Below, one piece after another: positions 1 to 10,286 of a stretch of 64,000 bases of DNA (its first letter is position 1; every line of letters starts with the position of its first letter). The notes under the pieces were generated by a model, which was given only the letters and a program-made list of their open reading frames with translations, was not told the origin of the DNA and did not search any database. The position numbers and the translations under genes were made by a program. The DNA lies in assembly GCF_000482245.1 (NCBI RefSeq), contig NZ_AWNH01000046.1, forward strand, positions 1 through 64,000, written 5' to 3'. This DNA is from Leptolyngbya sp. Heron Island J (GTDB lineage: Bacteria; Cyanobacteriota; Cyanobacteriia; Phormidesmidales; Phormidesmidaceae).

Positions 1-11
1 ATTTTTACACT

Positions 12-1004
12 TTATCGAAACATGCTGCTGACGGAGCTTTCTTCATGAATGCGCCAGATAGTTTCGCCGAGTAAATTGGCAATGGTTAGGGTGGTGAGCT
101 GGGCAAACTGATGCTCTGATGGCACAGGAATCGTATTGGTGACAATCACCTCTTCAAAGACACCGCTGGATAGCCGTTCAACGGCGGGTGGAGAGAATAC
201 GGCATGGGTGGCACAGGCATATACTTGTCGGGCTCCTTGTGCCCGGAGCAATCGAGCTCCTTCAGAAATGGTACCGCCTGTATCAATCATGTCATCGACT
301 AATACAGCGGTTTTGCCGTTGACATCCCCAATCAGATTCATCACCTCAGCAACGTTGTGAGCCTGCCGACGTTTATCAATAATGGCCAAAGGTGCATCAT
401 TGAGGCGTTTAGCAATGGCGCGTGCTCGTGCGACTCCACCAACATCGGGAGAGACGACAACCAGGTCGCTTAGCCGCTTACTGGCGAGATAATCAACGAG
501 TACGGGAGCCCCGTAGATGTGGTCACAGGGAATATCAAAATACCCTTGAATCTGCGATGAATGTAAATCCATCGCTAGTACTCTGCTAGCCCCGGCTTTG
601 GTGATTAGATTAGCGACCAATTTAGCCGTAATCGATTCACGCCCAGCGGTTTTACGGTCCGCTCGAGCGTAGCCATAGTAAGGAATCACGGCTGTAATCT
701 GCCGCGCGGAAGCCCGTCGGCAGGCATCGATCATGATCAGTAACTCCATGAGATGATCATTGACCGGTCGGCAGGTGGGTTGAATCAGATAAACATCACA
801 CCCACGGATAGATTCCTGGATTTGCACATAGAGTTCACCATCGGCAAACTGTTTACGGACCATAGGTCCTAAGTCAATTCCCAAGTACCGGGCAACCTCC
901 CTAGAAAGAGTGGGATTTGACGACCCTGAAAACAGTTTCAGGCGGCTGTTGTCTTCTAAACTGGGCAGAGTTGGTTTAGCAGGCAGTGTTGCAGAGCTGA
1001 TCAC
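12..1004 (-). CDS. prs: Ribose-phosphate pyrophosphokinase (PRPP synthetase)
   Basis: Makes 5-phosphoribosyl-1-diphosphate from ribose 5-phosphate and ATP, the precursor for purines, pyrimidines, NAD, histidine and tryptophan; cytosolic. The 330-residue protein has the full family length, with an N-terminal phosphoribosyltransferase half, the flexible loop region (YYGYARADRK) and the PRPP-binding loop VLVDDMIDTGG. The start is a GTG at 1004, chosen because the resulting N terminus (MISSATLP) is of the type seen in cyanobacterial Prs and a GAGGG element lies about 10 bases upstream. It reads leftward, and its stop lies 12 bases inside the window edge, so downstream partners are not visible. 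Identity is secure; only the start is somewhat open. Confidence 0.96.
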   Translation of the reverse strand: MISSATLPAKPTLPSLEDNSRLKLFSGSSNPTLSREVARYLGIDLGPMVRKQFADGELYVQIQESIRGCDVYLIQPTCRPVNDHLMELLIMIDACRRASARQITAVIPYYGYARADRKTAGRESITAKLVANLITKAGASRVLAMDLHSSQIQGYFDIPCDHIYGAPVLVDYLASKRLSDLVVVSPDVGGVARARAIAKRLNDAPLAIIDKRRQAHNVAEVMNLIGDVNGKTAVLVDDMIDTGGTISEGARLLRAQGARQVYACATHAVFSPPAVERLSSGVFEEVIVTNTIPVPSEHQFAQLTTLTIANLLGETIWRIHEESSVSSMFR

Positions 1005-1664
1005 GGCAGGCCCTCAAAGCATACTTAGCGAGTTCATGCAAATCGTAACATCGGTCTCAGGAAAATTCTGTCTGACTTTTTCCAATTGAGACATCCTAGA
1101 TACACATTGATATCTGGACTTGATGTAAGTACTGAGTCTTTAGCTGAACGACTCAACGGTATTAAAGAAGTTAAGTATTCTATCGCTGGCTATCAGAAAA
1201 AGGGATGTTGGTAGATCTAGAAGCACATGATGCTCTTAGGGACTCATAACTGAGAGCTGGGTTGGTCAGAAGTTTGGCCAAACCGCCTAAGTCATCCTCT
1301 GTATCACTGATATATACCCTCGATGAGGGATATTATCTTTAGCCTCTCTATGTCCTTATTTGAGCAGTGCCAGTCCTAAAGTCATGGCTTTAACTAACTT
1401 TCGTGCCGATTAAGTGACTTGAAAGGAGGCCAGAATATTTTTTAAAAATTGAATTACCGCTTAACCCGTAAGCCTAGCGGCATATGTGTATTTTATAATA
1501 CATTCCTAGGACAAAATTTTATCAGACTTGTAAGCGCGGAGTACATCCCTTCTGCATATCAGTTTATTAAGCAACCTGTTAAGGCGGGTCACGCTATAGA
1601 CGGCTAAATACTGCTATCTCAGTCTAAGTTAGTGATAGTTTTGCTTAAAAATCTGGCATCTGAA
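1005..1664. other. 660-bp region without a recognisable gene
   Basis: Long gap between prs and the DUF3067 gene, both leftward. It is AT-rich and holds only short open frames without start codons on either strand, about 50-60 codons each. One lies at roughly 1028-1212 on the plus strand and another on the minus strand around 1200-1340. No tRNA, RNase P RNA, tmRNA or SRP RNA core motif was recognised. It must hold the prs promoter and could hold a small RNA, for which I see no direct evidence. Confidence 0.4.
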
Positions 1665-1689
1665 TCATTCAAGGAGCCATTCAGATGCC
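1646..1689 (-). terminator. Intrinsic terminator overlapping the end of the DUF3067 gene
   Basis: A perfect 11-bp inverted repeat (1655-1665 with 1679-1689, 13-base loop) is followed on the minus strand by a run of five T at about 1646-1652. The upstream arm lies inside the last codons of the gene and the loop/downstream arm includes the stop codon, so the terminator is built partly from coding sequence. Confidence 0.75.
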
Positions 1690-1976
1690 CGTCTTCCCAA
1701 ATCGATAGGGATACTCACAGCTTTACCTAATCTAGGACGTTCATTAGTCTGTTCGATTGCCGCCTTGACTTGAGTTAAGCACCCCATCGCTTCAAGATAC
1801 AGAACTATATCTTGCAAATGCGCCAAGTATTCGTCCTCATCCATGGGGAAAGAAACCTGTTCTAAATAGCGCCACATCACCTGAAAAAAGACTTTAGTGG
1901 AAGTCTTACGGATCTGTACATCGAATGAGTATCCCCATTTGTCAATAAGTAGTTCCTGAAAGTTCTCGGGGGTCAT
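1665..1976 (-). CDS. DUF3067 family protein
   Basis: A 103-residue protein that I recognise as the cyanobacterial and plastid DUF3067 family; its biochemical function is unknown. The protein starts MTPENFQELLIDKWGYSF, is largely helical with no membrane segment or signal peptide, and ends in RRASEWLLE. The length fits the family. It is transcribed away from petC, with about 400 bp between the two starts, so the two promoters lie in that shared region. An intrinsic terminator overlaps its stop codon. The family assignment is by recognition of the overall sequence, not by a catalytic motif. Confidence 0.75.
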   Translation of the reverse strand: MTPENFQELLIDKWGYSFDVQIRKTSTKVFFQVMWRYLEQVSFPMDEDEYLAHLQDIVLYLEAMGCLTQVKAAIEQTNERPRLGKAVSIPIDLGRRASEWLLE

Positions 1977-2378
1977 AGGCTTCTAAGTCGATTGGTTTTT
2001 ACATTTGTTTACAAGATTTCAGATAACGCGCCAATCTGAGAAGTAAATCAGATACAGATTTTAAAGGCTTAGTTCGATGTCGTTCAATTTTTAGAAGCTT
2101 CAATGCTAGTAGTTACCTGATGAGGGTTTGAGTCCCTATTTGCAAAATCATGCAGTAGTAAAAACCAGGTAGCTAACTCATATGAAAGTGATGATTATCA
2201 GCAGTTAGCCTCAAGAAGAGGAGTTTATCTGAGGCGGCAAAATGTAATAATACTCATAGTAATTTGCAAATTTCTGTGACGATATGAGCCGTAAATGTAC
2301 TTTCGGCTACCAGTCACAGGGACTTGCAATGGGCGATGCAGCCTTTGGATTCATACTCGCATATATAGTCTGACAGTT
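1977..2378. promoter_or_regulatory. Divergent promoter region, DUF3067 / petC-petA
   Basis: About 400 bp between divergent starts, AT-rich, presumably with the promoters of the DUF3067 gene and the petCA operon. A TAATAATACT stretch near 2245 could be a -10 region for petC, but no paired -35 is convincing. An imperfect inverted repeat (GTTACCTG near 2112 and CAGGTAGC near 2167) encloses about 50 bases. No gene is visible. Confidence 0.4.
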
Positions 2379-2921
2379 ATGGCTCAAGCTTCTGGAAACC
2401 CTGATGTCCCTGATTTAGGACGTCGCCAATTTATGAATCTGCTCACCTTTGGAGCAGCGACTGGTACGGCTTTGGGTGCTCTTTATCCCATTGTTAAGTA
2501 CTTTTTACCTCCGAGCAGTGGCTCAGCGGGTGGTGGTGTTACTGCTAAGGATGAACTGGGTAATGATGTTGTAGCTGCTAGCTACCTGGAGACCCACGGT
2601 GCTGGTGACCGCTCTTTGGTTCAAGGCTTAAAGGGTGATCCAACGTATTTGGTCGTAACTGACGATGGCACTATTGATAACTATGCTGTCAATGCAGTCT
2701 GCACTCACTTAGGTTGTGTTGTTCCCTGGAATGCTAGCGAGAACAAGTTTAAGTGCCCCTGCCATGGTTCTCAGTACGATGCAGCTGGTAAGGTAGTTCG
2801 TGGTCCGGCCCCTCTGTCTTTGGCGCTGGCTAAAACAAGCGTATCTGATGATGACAAGGTAACTCTGAGTCCTTGGACTGACACTGACTTTAGGACAGGC
2901 GATGCTCCTTGGTGGGCTTAA
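2379..2921 (+). CDS. petC: Cytochrome b6f complex Rieske iron-sulfur subunit
   Basis: Carries the [2Fe-2S] cluster that takes electrons from plastoquinol and passes them to cytochrome f in the thylakoid b6f complex. From the ATG at 2379 the protein has 180 residues, the standard length. It has a short stromal N terminus with RRQFMN, a membrane anchor at about residues 19-42, and the soluble domain with the cluster ligands CTHLGC (C108, H110) and CPCHGS (C126, H129). C113 and C128 form the usual disulfide. A longer open frame begins at 2295, but the extra residues are not family-like. petA follows after 55 bp, so the two are almost certainly one operon, as in other cyanobacteria. Confidence 0.97.
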   Translation: MAQASGNPDVPDLGRRQFMNLLTFGAATGTALGALYPIVKYFLPPSSGSAGGGVTAKDELGNDVVAASYLETHGAGDRSLVQGLKGDPTYLVVTDDGTIDNYAVNAVCTHLGCVVPWNASENKFKCPCHGSQYDAAGKVVRGPAPLSLALAKTSVSDDDKVTLSPWTDTDFRTGDAPWWA

Positions 2922-2976
2922 GTTGTCTGTTTCATTTGATTTCTCTCTACGTAATTGGATTGCTAGCGTGCGACGG

Positions 2977-3945
2977 ATGAAATTTAATTTTTTAAGCGTG
3001 TTCAATCGGCTGCTGAAGACTATTGCTTCGGGTGCTTTAGTTGCGATCGCAACCCTCAGCCTGGTGCTAACCAACGCTCAATCAGCATCGGCTTATCCCT
3101 TCTGGGCACAAGAAAACTACGACACTCCCCGTGAGGCAACTGGCCGCATTGTCTGTGCCAACTGTCACCTGGGTCAGAAAAAAACCGAGATTGAAGTACC
3201 TCAGGCTGTTCTACCTGACACTGTATTTAAGGCCGTTGTTAAGGTGCCCTATGACCTTGATGCTCAGCAAGTGTTGGGTGACGGTAGCAAGGGGGCTCTC
3301 AACGTAGGTGCAGTGCTAATGCTACCCGACGGTTTTCAGCTAGCGCCTGAAGATCGTATACCTGAAGAGATTAAGGAAGAAGTCGGTAGTACTTACTTCA
3401 TGCCTTACAGCGAAGAGCATCCAAACTGGCTATTAGTAGGTCCTGTGCCTGGTGATCAGTATCAGGAAATTGTCTTCCCCGTGCTTTCTCCTGATCCAGC
3501 TACGAACAAGGATATTAGCTTCGGTAAGTATCAGGTTCATGTTGGTGGTAACCGTGGTCGTGGTCAGGTTTACCCTACGGGTCAATCCACTAACAACGTA
3601 GTTTACACAGCTTCACAAGGAGGCGTTATTACCGATATCGCTAAGGGCGATTACAGCACTGAGGTGACTATTAAGACGGCTGACGGTGAGACTGTGACCG
3701 AAAGCTTACAGCCTGGTCCTGAGCTGATTGTGGCTGCGGGTGATGCTGTTGAAGCGGGTGCACCGCTTACCAGTGATCCCAATGTGGGTGGTTTTGGTCA
3801 GCATGACACTGAGATTGTGTTACAAAGTTCCGGACGTATTAAGGGTTTGCTAGCCTTCTTAGGAGCGGCAGCGGTAACTCAGATTATGTTGGTGCTTAAG
3901 AAGAAGCAGGTTGAAACTGTCCAGGCTGCTAACGTCACCTTCTAG
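2977..3945 (+). CDS. petA: Apocytochrome f
   Basis: c-type cytochrome of the b6f complex; moves electrons from the Rieske protein to plastocyanin or cytochrome c6 on the lumen side. The ATG at 2977 gives 322 residues. A 39-residue signal peptide ending SASA is followed by the mature start YPFWAQ, whose tyrosine amine is the axial haem ligand. The haem attachment motif CANCH follows, then the large lumenal domain, and a C-terminal membrane helix beginning near [10 protein letters not shown] with a short KKKQ stromal tail. The mature length (283) matches the family. An upstream in-frame ATG at 2902 overlaps petC and would spoil the signal peptide. Second gene of petCA, followed by a good terminator. 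Confidence 0.97.
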   Translation: MKFNFLSVFNRLLKTIASGALVAIATLSLVLTNAQSASAYPFWAQENYDTPREATGRIVCANCHLGQKKTEIEVPQAVLPDTVFKAVVKVPYDLDAQQVLGDGSKGALNVGAVLMLPDGFQLAPEDRIPEEIKEEVGSTYFMPYSEEHPNWLLVGPVPGDQYQEIVFPVLSPDPATNKDISFGKYQVHVGGNRGRGQVYPTGQSTNNVVYTASQGGVITDIAKGDYSTEVTIKTADGETVTESLQPGPELIVAAGDAVEAGAPLTSDPNVGGFGQHDTEIVLQSSGRIKGLLAFLGAAAVTQIMLVLKKKQVETVQAANVTF

Positions 3946-3976
3946 GTGCAGTCTATTAACTTGAGCTACAAAGCTT

Positions 3977-4008
3977 GGGGAAGGTGCTATCAGTGCCTTC
4001 CCCTTTTT
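3977..4008 (+). terminator. Terminator of the petC-petA operon
   Basis: GC-rich stem 3977-3984 with 3996-4003 (GGGGAAGG/CCTTCCCC), extendable by three more pairs to leave a five-base loop, followed by five T at 4004-4008, 32 bp after the petA stop. Confidence 0.85.
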
Positions 4009-4127
4009 GATGGGTAATGTGGGTTCGGGGCAACACTTAGTCAGTGTGATTAGCAGTTTCCCCAGCCGTATCGTCCTGTCCCAAAGCGACTTACCATAGA
4101 AAACTATCTGACTAAAAAGCCACTTTT

Positions 4128-5579
4128 ATGAGCGTCGTCCTTTACAACACCTTATCTCGCCGTAAAGAACCCTTTCAGCCGTTGACTGCTGGTACAGCCA
4201 AGATTTACTGCTGCGGTGTCACAGTATACGACTACTGCCATTTAGGGCACGCTCGCTGCTATGTAGTGTGGGATACCGTACGCCGCTACCTGCAATGGCG
4301 CGGCTATGATGTGCACTATGTACAGAACTTTACCGATATTGACGACAAGATTTTGAACCGTGCCCGTAAAGAAGGCATCACTATGGAGGCTGTTTCTCAG
4401 CGTTTTATTGAGGCCTACCACGAAGATATGGCGCGGCTCAATATCCTGGAGGCCGATGAGTATACTTATGCCACCCACACCATCGATGGCATTAAGCGGC
4501 TAATTGGTGAATTGGAACAAAAGGGATATGCCTATGCGGCTGGTGGTGATGTGTACTACAAAGTACGCAAATTTGAGAGTTATGGTAAGCTCTCGGGCCG
4601 TAAGTTAGATGACATGCAGGCTGGTGCCAGTGGTCGAGTTGGTAGCGGTGAGCTCAAAAAGCACGATCCGTTTGATTTTGCTTTGTGGAAAGCGGCTAAA
4701 CCAGAGGAACCTGCCTGGGAATCGCCTTGGGGACCAGGACGACCGGGTTGGCACATTGAGTGTTCGGCCATGGTTCGCGATCGCATGGGGGACACTATCG
4801 ATATCCATATGGGCGGTGGTGACCTGACCTTTCCCCACCACGAGAATGAAATCGCTCAGTCCGAGGCGGCTACGGGGCATCCACTTTCCCAATACTGGAT
4901 GCACAATGGCATGGTGAATGTAAATGGTGAAAAGATGTCTAAATCCTTGGGCAACTTCACCACGATTCGTCAGCTGCTGGATGCAGAGGATGGTTTGCAT
5001 CCAATGGCGCTACGACTCTTTCTCTGTCAGGCTCAGTATCGTAAGCCGGTGGACTTTACGGCTGATGCGATCTCATCGGCTGCCAAAAGCTGGCAAACTC
5101 TTAAGGATGGCCTATTGTTTGGTGCCAATCATGGCTCAGAATTGAAGTGGACCGACCTTGATACCCTAGCACTCGACTATGAGAGTGATGCGGTCCAGCG
5201 ATTCCAGGCAGCTATGGATGACGATTTCAATACGCCAGAAGCCGTAGCCGTTCTCTTTGAGCTGGCTAAGGAGCTGCGTCGTCAAGGAAATCTCTTGATC
5301 CATGAGGGTAAAGCAGATGCCGATAGTGATTGTCTCAAGCAGCAATGGTATACCCTGGTGTGTCTGGCTCAGGTGTTGGGTATCGAAACAACCCCCGATG
5401 TACCTCCCGTAGATAATGAAGGCCCCAGCGATGAGAAAATTGCCGCTTTAATTGATCAGCGATTAGTCGCTAAAAAGGCCAAAGACTTTGCTCTAGCCGA
5501 CCAAATTCGGGATGATCTGGCCGCCTTGGGCATTACTCTCATTGATAAGCCAGGTGGTGTAACTGAGTGGCATCGGTAA
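4128..5579 (+). CDS. cysS: Cysteine--tRNA ligase
   Basis: Class I aminoacyl-tRNA synthetase that charges tRNA-Cys. The 483-residue protein is of normal length. It has the HIGH-type motif as HLGH at residues 38-41, a preceding zinc cysteine in IYCCG, the zinc/adenylate region WHIECSAM, the HHENEIAQ segment and KMSKS in [10 protein letters not shown]. The C-terminal helical anticodon-binding region ends [10 protein letters not shown]. It is monocistronic by position, with 180 bp upstream after the petA terminator and a convergent rsgA 90 bp downstream. Nothing is missing from the catalytic core. Confidence 0.97.
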   Translation: MSVVLYNTLSRRKEPFQPLTAGTAKIYCCGVTVYDYCHLGHARCYVVWDTVRRYLQWRGYDVHYVQNFTDIDDKILNRARKEGITMEAVSQRFIEAYHEDMARLNILEADEYTYATHTIDGIKRLIGELEQKGYAYAAGGDVYYKVRKFESYGKLSGRKLDDMQAGASGRVGSGELKKHDPFDFALWKAAKPEEPAWESPWGPGRPGWHIECSAMVRDRMGDTIDIHMGGGDLTFPHHENEIAQSEAATGHPLSQYWMHNGMVNVNGEKMSKSLGNFTTIRQLLDAEDGLHPMALRLFLCQAQYRKPVDFTADAISSAAKSWQTLKDGLLFGANHGSELKWTDLDTLALDYESDAVQRFQAAMDDDFNTPEAVAVLFELAKELRRQGNLLIHEGKADADSDCLKQQWYTLVCLAQVLGIETTPDVPPVDNEGPSDEKIAALIDQRLVAKKAKDFALADQIRDDLAALGITLIDKPGGVTEWHR

Positions 5580-5669
5580 AAGTAGACCAATGGTCCAGTG
5601 CTATCGAAATTCTTGTAAAAATATTCAGCAGCTAGAAGCAAGTTTTTGGAACGAAGAAGAAGATTCACC

Positions 5670-6776
5670 TTAAAACCCATATTCCTCTAGCACGGCGTCA
5701 TCTAAGTCATCAATGGAATTGGCTCCCATGACGTCGTAGCACATATCTTGTAAATCTTGATGCCGCCGTCGCCTGGACGTACGGCGATATTTCTTAGCTT
5801 CTAGTTTTGGTTCGTGATGCGCTTGACCATCGCTACCCATCTTTACTTTTTCAATTGCTTCGGCATCGGGGCGATGTTCCAACTGTTGCTGATGGCGCAG
5901 AACCTCGTCAAGTAAAGTTAGATAGTGATCATACCGCTCCCACTCACCGCGAATATCGCAGCCCGGTTCGTCACGATGGAGGCAGTTATTAAACTGACAT
6001 TGTCCTCCCCACTGTCGAATCTCGGGAAAACAGGTCATCAGTGTTTCGACGGTACAGGTGATATCGGGCTGGTTAAATCCCGGAGTATCAGCCAGTAAAC
6101 CGCCGGTTGGCAAATCAAATAATTCCACATGGCGTGTAGTGTGACGGCCTCGACCTAGCTTACCCGAGACAGCATTAGTGCGGGCTTTAACATCAGGCAC
6201 CAACCGATTTAGCAGACTTGATTTGCCCACGCCCGAAGGTCCGGCAACTACGCTGACGCGATGGTTTAAGGTGTCCAGTAGGGCAGTCGGTAAGGCTTTA
6301 TCATCACGGACGCTGAGCAACAAAGGCTCATAACCCCAGTTTTCTAGTCGGGTTTGCCATTGGTCAATGGCGGTTTGAGAAAGCAGATCGCGCTTGTTCA
6401 GGCAAAGGGTAACGGGAATACCTGTGGATTCTGCTTTCACTAAAAATCGGCTGAGCTGTATGGGGTCTAAGACGGGCTCGGCTAGCGCAAATACCAGCAG
6501 AATTTGATCCACATTGGAAATAGGAGGACGGTCGAGCAGATTGTTGCGAGGGTGTATAGTTGCGATCGCACCTCGCTGATCTTGCCAGTCCATCTCCTCA
6601 ATGACTACCTGATCTCCTACGACTACCTGCTGTCCAAGTTTTTTCAAACGAGCCCGGCGGGTACACAAAAAGTACAGTGGTTTATAGGTTTCCAGAGATA
6701 GCCTTACCTGATAGTAGTTGGCCTGACAGGCAACCACGGTGCCTGGCGCAGACGATAGGCGCGTGGTTGCTTTCAT
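5670..6776 (-). CDS. rsgA: Ribosome small subunit-dependent GTPase A
   Basis: Circularly permuted GTPase acting late in 30S ribosomal subunit maturation. In the 368-residue protein an N-terminal OB-fold is followed by the GTPase motifs in permuted order: the G4 motif NKRD (about residue 127), then the P-loop GPSGVGKSS (about 179), then DTPGF. A zinc knuckle of cysteines and histidine (CQFNNC, H, C) comes next, and a basic C-terminal tail with RRTSRRRRHQ. The start ATG overlaps the stop of the TusA-like gene by four bases, so it is probably translationally coupled. It is the last gene of the leftward chaperone run. Confidence 0.95.
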   Translation of the reverse strand: MKATTRLSSAPGTVVACQANYYQVRLSLETYKPLYFLCTRRARLKKLGQQVVVGDQVVIEEMDWQDQRGAIATIHPRNNLLDRPPISNVDQILLVFALAEPVLDPIQLSRFLVKAESTGIPVTLCLNKRDLLSQTAIDQWQTRLENWGYEPLLLSVRDDKALPTALLDTLNHRVSVVAGPSGVGKSSLLNRLVPDVKARTNAVSGKLGRGRHTTRHVELFDLPTGGLLADTPGFNQPDITCTVETLMTCFPEIRQWGGQCQFNNCLHRDEPGCDIRGEWERYDHYLTLLDEVLRHQQQLEHRPDAEAIEKVKMGSDGQAHHEPKLEAKKYRRTSRRRRHQDLQDMCYDVMGANSIDDLDDAVLEEYGF

Positions 6777-7024
6777 ACCGTAGGTCGTCGTACCTGTAAG
6801 GTGAAATAACCTTCTGGACTTGCTTCTAGTCCTTCAATCAAAAATCCCTCTGAGCGTAAACTATCGGGAACTTGCTCCACTGGTTCCCCGGCATCTAGCC
6901 AAACCTCTAAAAGTTCACTGACAGGCATTCGTTGCAACTTAAGCTTGGTACGCACAAAATTTAGAGGGCAGGGTGTCCCACGTAAATCTAACCGCTCATC
7001 AGGTTTATTCAAGACATCCGCCAT
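6773..7024 (-). CDS. TusA-family sulfur carrier/sulfurtransferase-like protein
   Basis: Small protein (83 residues from the ATG at 7024) of the TusA/SirA/YedF fold, which carries persulfide sulfur or acts in redox regulation. The family signature is LDLRGTPCPLNFVRTKL: the active cysteine is present in a CPLN motif where most family members have CPxP. A longer reading from 7066 is possible but would overlap dnaJ by 20 bases, and its N terminus is unlike the family. The gene sits between dnaJ and rsgA and is coupled to rsgA by a four-base overlap. This order recurs in cyanobacteria. The substrate in this setting is not known. Confidence 0.8.
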   Translation of the reverse strand: MADVLNKPDERLDLRGTPCPLNFVRTKLKLQRMPVSELLEVWLDAGEPVEQVPDSLRSEGFLIEGLEASPEGYFTLQVRRPTV

Positions 7025-7046
7025 ATTACAGAACCCCCACCAATGA

Positions 7047-8174
7047 CTAGCCCTTAAACAGGCCACCTAAAAATCCTTCAAGCCCCTTTTTTGAAACTGA
7101 ATCACCTCGAACTTCGGCCAATTTGGCCAATAGCTCCCGCTCCTCAGCCTTAATTCTGGTAGGAATATCAACCAGAACAGTCAATAGATGATTACCACGA
7201 CTTACTGGATTCCCCAACTTAGGTACTCCACGGTTTTCCAAAGTTAATACTGTATTGGGTTGAGTCCCGGATGGCACTTGAACCTCCAACGGTCCATCAA
7301 CTGTATCTACCTGCAGCTCACAACCTAAGATTGCCTGCAAATAACTAATCTTCAAGTCTGACAGCACATTGATGCCATCGCGCTTAAATTTGCTGTGATC
7401 TTTGACAAATAAATACACATACAAGTCACCCGGTGGGCCACCCCGCATCCCCGCATCCCCTTCATTGGAAACTCTCAGGCGTGTACCATTGTCAACACCA
7501 GCAGGGACGGTAATCTTGAGCTTTTTAGTTTCCTGCTTACGTCCTGCACCGTTACAAACCTCACACCGATCTTCAACGACTTCCCCTGTCCCGTTACAGG
7601 TAGGGCAGGCTGAAACCTGAGTAAAGCTACCAAATGGTGTTCGAGTTGCACGACGCACTTGACCCGAACCGCTGCAGGTTGAACAGGTACGAGGACGTGT
7701 GCCTGGTTTTGCACCGGATCCCTTACAGGTCATGCAATTTTCCAGGTGGCTGATTTTAATCTCCTTTTCACCACCAAAAATTGCCTCAGTGAAATCCAGT
7801 TTCAGATCAAGCCGTAGATCATCCCCACGCATGGGACCACGACGTTTAGCCTGAGTTGGACCACCCGAAAACCCACTAAAAAAGCTTTCAAAGATGTCGG
7901 CGAAGCCACCCATATCGGAAAAGTCCTGAAAGCCTGCGCCACCAGCCGCAGCTCCGCCAACACCCGCTTCACCAAAACGATCATACCGGGCTCTAATCTC
8001 TGGCTCAGACAGAACCTCGTAGGCGCGATTAATCTCTTTAAACTTATCTTCTGCACCCGGATCTTTATTAACGTCGGGGTGATACTTACGTGCCAGCCGC
8101 CGATAAGCACGTTTTACCTCATCCTGATCGGCCCCCCGGGAAACACCGAGTACCTCATAGTAATCACGAGCCAT
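7047..8174 (-). CDS. dnaJ: Chaperone protein DnaJ
   Basis: Type I Hsp40 co-chaperone that delivers clients to DnaK and stimulates its ATPase. The 375-residue protein has all domains. They are the J domain with HPD in KYHPDVN, a Gly/Phe-rich linker, four zinc-binding repeats ([32 protein letters not shown]) and two beta-barrel substrate domains. It lies 102 bp downstream of dnaK on the same strand and runs into the TusA-like gene, so grpE-dnaK-dnaJ forms a classical chaperone cluster here. Confidence 0.97.
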   Translation of the reverse strand: MARDYYEVLGVSRGADQDEVKRAYRRLARKYHPDVNKDPGAEDKFKEINRAYEVLSEPEIRARYDRFGEAGVGGAAAGGAGFQDFSDMGGFADIFESFFSGFSGGPTQAKRRGPMRGDDLRLDLKLDFTEAIFGGEKEIKISHLENCMTCKGSGAKPGTRPRTCSTCSGSGQVRRATRTPFGSFTQVSACPTCNGTGEVVEDRCEVCNGAGRKQETKKLKITVPAGVDNGTRLRVSNEGDAGMRGGPPGDLYVYLFVKDHSKFKRDGINVLSDLKISYLQAILGCELQVDTVDGPLEVQVPSGTQPNTVLTLENRGVPKLGNPVSRGNHLLTVLVDIPTRIKAEERELLAKLAEVRGDSVSKKGLEGFLGGLFKG

Positions 8175-8276
8175 AGAATGCTAGCTTAACAACGACAACT
8201 GGAAACCTACCCAACTATTCTACGTAAGCACGGCACATTACTAATTCGCAATTCCCGTACTTCCATAATTCGGTTA

Positions 8277-10286
8277 CTATTCAATCGCCTCATAGTCCGC
8301 CGTTATCGTGGCGTCCAAATCAAACTCAGGATCATCGGCGAGCAGATCAATTGCTTCAGAGGTTGCAGCAGCAGGCTCTTCTACTGGGGGTGCCTCAGAG
8401 GAAACTTCTTCGAAAGGTGCAGAAGAGGACATATCTGGAGTTGTCTCATCCATCGCAATGTCATAGTTGTCTTCATTAACCTGACGGTACATCTCAGCAC
8501 CAATGGCAAAGATAGTCTGTTGCAGGGCATCTAGTGCTTCTTGAAGTTCTTCAGGCGTAATGTCCTTGTTGTTCAAAGCTGCCCGGAGTGCAATCTCTGA
8601 TTCCTGAGCCTGAGCCTTGCGCTCCTCACTAATCCAATCCGCATTTTCCCGCATCGTTGACTCATAGCTGTAGAAGAGGGTGTCTGCTTTATTCTTCATC
8701 TCAGCCACTACTTTCCGGCGAGCATCATCGTCAGCATAGGCCTCTGCTTCTTCACGCATTTTATCAATTTCACTGGATGTGAGGCCGCCTGTATTGGTAA
8801 TGCGAATACTTTGAGCTCGACCTGTACCCTTATCCTTAGCGGATATTTGCAGAATGCCATCGGCATCAATTTCAAAGGACACCTCAATTTGAGGGATTCC
8901 CCTGGGGGCTGGTGGAATGCCAGTTAGCTCAAATCGACCAAGGCTTTTGTTGTCTCGAGCCATCGCCCGCTCACCTTGTAATGCATGCACCTCTACTGAT
9001 GTCTGGCCATCGGTAGCCGTTGAAAAGGTCTGTGATTTGCTAGTAGGGATCGTAGTATTACGCTCAATTACCTTAGTAAATACTTCGCCTAATGTTTCAA
9101 TTCCAAGAGAGAGCGGCGTCACATCTAGAAGTAATAAGTCTTTGACTTCACCTCCTAATACACCTGCTTGAATTGATGCCCCTAGCGCGACGGCTTCGTC
9201 CGGATTCACAGACCGATCAGGCGTCTTACCATTGAAATAGTCAGAAATTGCTTTTTGTACTGCCGGAATTCTAGTAGAACCTCCGACTAATAGAATTCGA
9301 TCAATATCGTCGGGAGTAAGCTCAGCATCTTTCAATGCCTGTTCAACTGGTTCTAATGTTGCTGCAATCAGTGACTTTGCCAATTCTTCAAATTTGGTCC
9401 GAGACAGCTCAGACTCCAAATGTTTTGGCCCGGTTTCATCTGCCGCAATAAACGGCAAATTAATAGAGGTTGTTGCCCGACTAGAAAGCTCAATCTTAGC
9501 CTTTTCAGCTGCTTCACGGATTCGTTGTAAAGCCATGCGATCTGTGGAAAGATCCATGCCCTCTTGGTCTCTAAATTGATCCAAGAGCGCTGTGACAATA
9601 CTATTGTCAAAATCATCACCACCCAGATGATTATTGCCGGACGTAGCCTTTACTTCAAAGACCCCATCTCCAAGTTGCAGTATGGAGACATCAAATGTGC
9701 CCCCACCTAGGTCAAATACCAAGACGGTCTGGTCTTGCTCAAGCTTATCCAGGCCATAGGATAGTGCGGCAGCCGTTGGCTCATTGATAATGCGCAGTAC
9801 TTCAAGTCCAGCAATTTTGCCAGCATCTTTCGTTGCCTGGCGCTGGGCATCAGTAAAGTAAGCTGGAACCGTAATCACAGCCTGGGTAACTGCTTCACCC
9901 AGATAAGCCTCCGCGTCCTGCTTCAGTTTCTGCAGGGTCATTGCAGAAATTTCTTGGGGTGTGTAAGCTTTGCCGCGAATTAAAACATCGACTGTGTCAT
10001 CTTTCCCACGTACACAGGTATAAGGAACTCGTGTTCTTTCACTGGAGGTATCTTCCCAGCGGCGACCGATAAAGCGCTTGATGCTGTAAATGGTATTCTC
10101 TGCATTTGTAACGGCTTGACGCTTTGCTAGCTGCCCCACTAACCGTTCGCCATTCTTCGCAAAACCAACAATGCTTGGCATTGTCCGTCCGCCCTCCGTG
10201 TTGGTAATTACCTCAGGCTTACCACCTTCGAGCACTGCAACACAGCTATTCGTAGTTCCTAAATCAATGCCAATAACTTTGCCCAT
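8277..10286 (-). CDS. dnaK: Chaperone protein DnaK (Hsp70)
   Basis: ATP-driven Hsp70 chaperone. The N terminus reads [20 protein letters not shown]; the phosphate-binding motif [14 protein letters not shown], the connect/linker [15 protein letters not shown] and the full substrate-binding domain are present. At 669 residues it is longer than E. coli DnaK, mainly through an acidic, Ala/Glu/Pro-rich tail that ends EAIE. It looks like the DnaK2 type that cyanobacteria place with grpE and dnaJ, although the paralogue assignment is an inference. A 422-bp gap separates it from grpE, so it may have its own promoter. No CIRCE inverted repeat was seen upstream. Confidence 0.97.
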   Translation of the reverse strand: MGKVIGIDLGTTNSCVAVLEGGKPEVITNTEGGRTMPSIVGFAKNGERLVGQLAKRQAVTNAENTIYSIKRFIGRRWEDTSSERTRVPYTCVRGKDDTVDVLIRGKAYTPQEISAMTLQKLKQDAEAYLGEAVTQAVITVPAYFTDAQRQATKDAGKIAGLEVLRIINEPTAAALSYGLDKLEQDQTVLVFDLGGGTFDVSILQLGDGVFEVKATSGNNHLGGDDFDNSIVTALLDQFRDQEGMDLSTDRMALQRIREAAEKAKIELSSRATTSINLPFIAADETGPKHLESELSRTKFEELAKSLIAATLEPVEQALKDAELTPDDIDRILLVGGSTRIPAVQKAISDYFNGKTPDRSVNPDEAVALGASIQAGVLGGEVKDLLLLDVTPLSLGIETLGEVFTKVIERNTTIPTSKSQTFSTATDGQTSVEVHALQGERAMARDNKSLGRFELTGIPPAPRGIPQIEVSFEIDADGILQISAKDKGTGRAQSIRITNTGGLTSSEIDKMREEAEAYADDDARRKVVAEMKNKADTLFYSYESTMRENADWISEERKAQAQESEIALRAALNNKDITPEELQEALDALQQTIFAIGAEMYRQVNEDNYDIAMDETTPDMSSSAPFEEVSSEAPPVEEPAAATSEAIDLLADDPEFDLDATITADYEAIE

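Noticed and set aside
1028-1212. Plus-strand frame of about 60 codons with a protein-like end (SGLDVSTESLAERLNG)
   Set aside because: No start codon, no ribosome binding site, and both strands of this region carry similar short frames; most likely chance.
2126-2140. T-loop-like sequence GGGTTTGAGTCCC suggesting a tRNA
   Set aside because: The loop lacks the invariant C of TTC, and no acceptor or anticodon stem can be folded around it.
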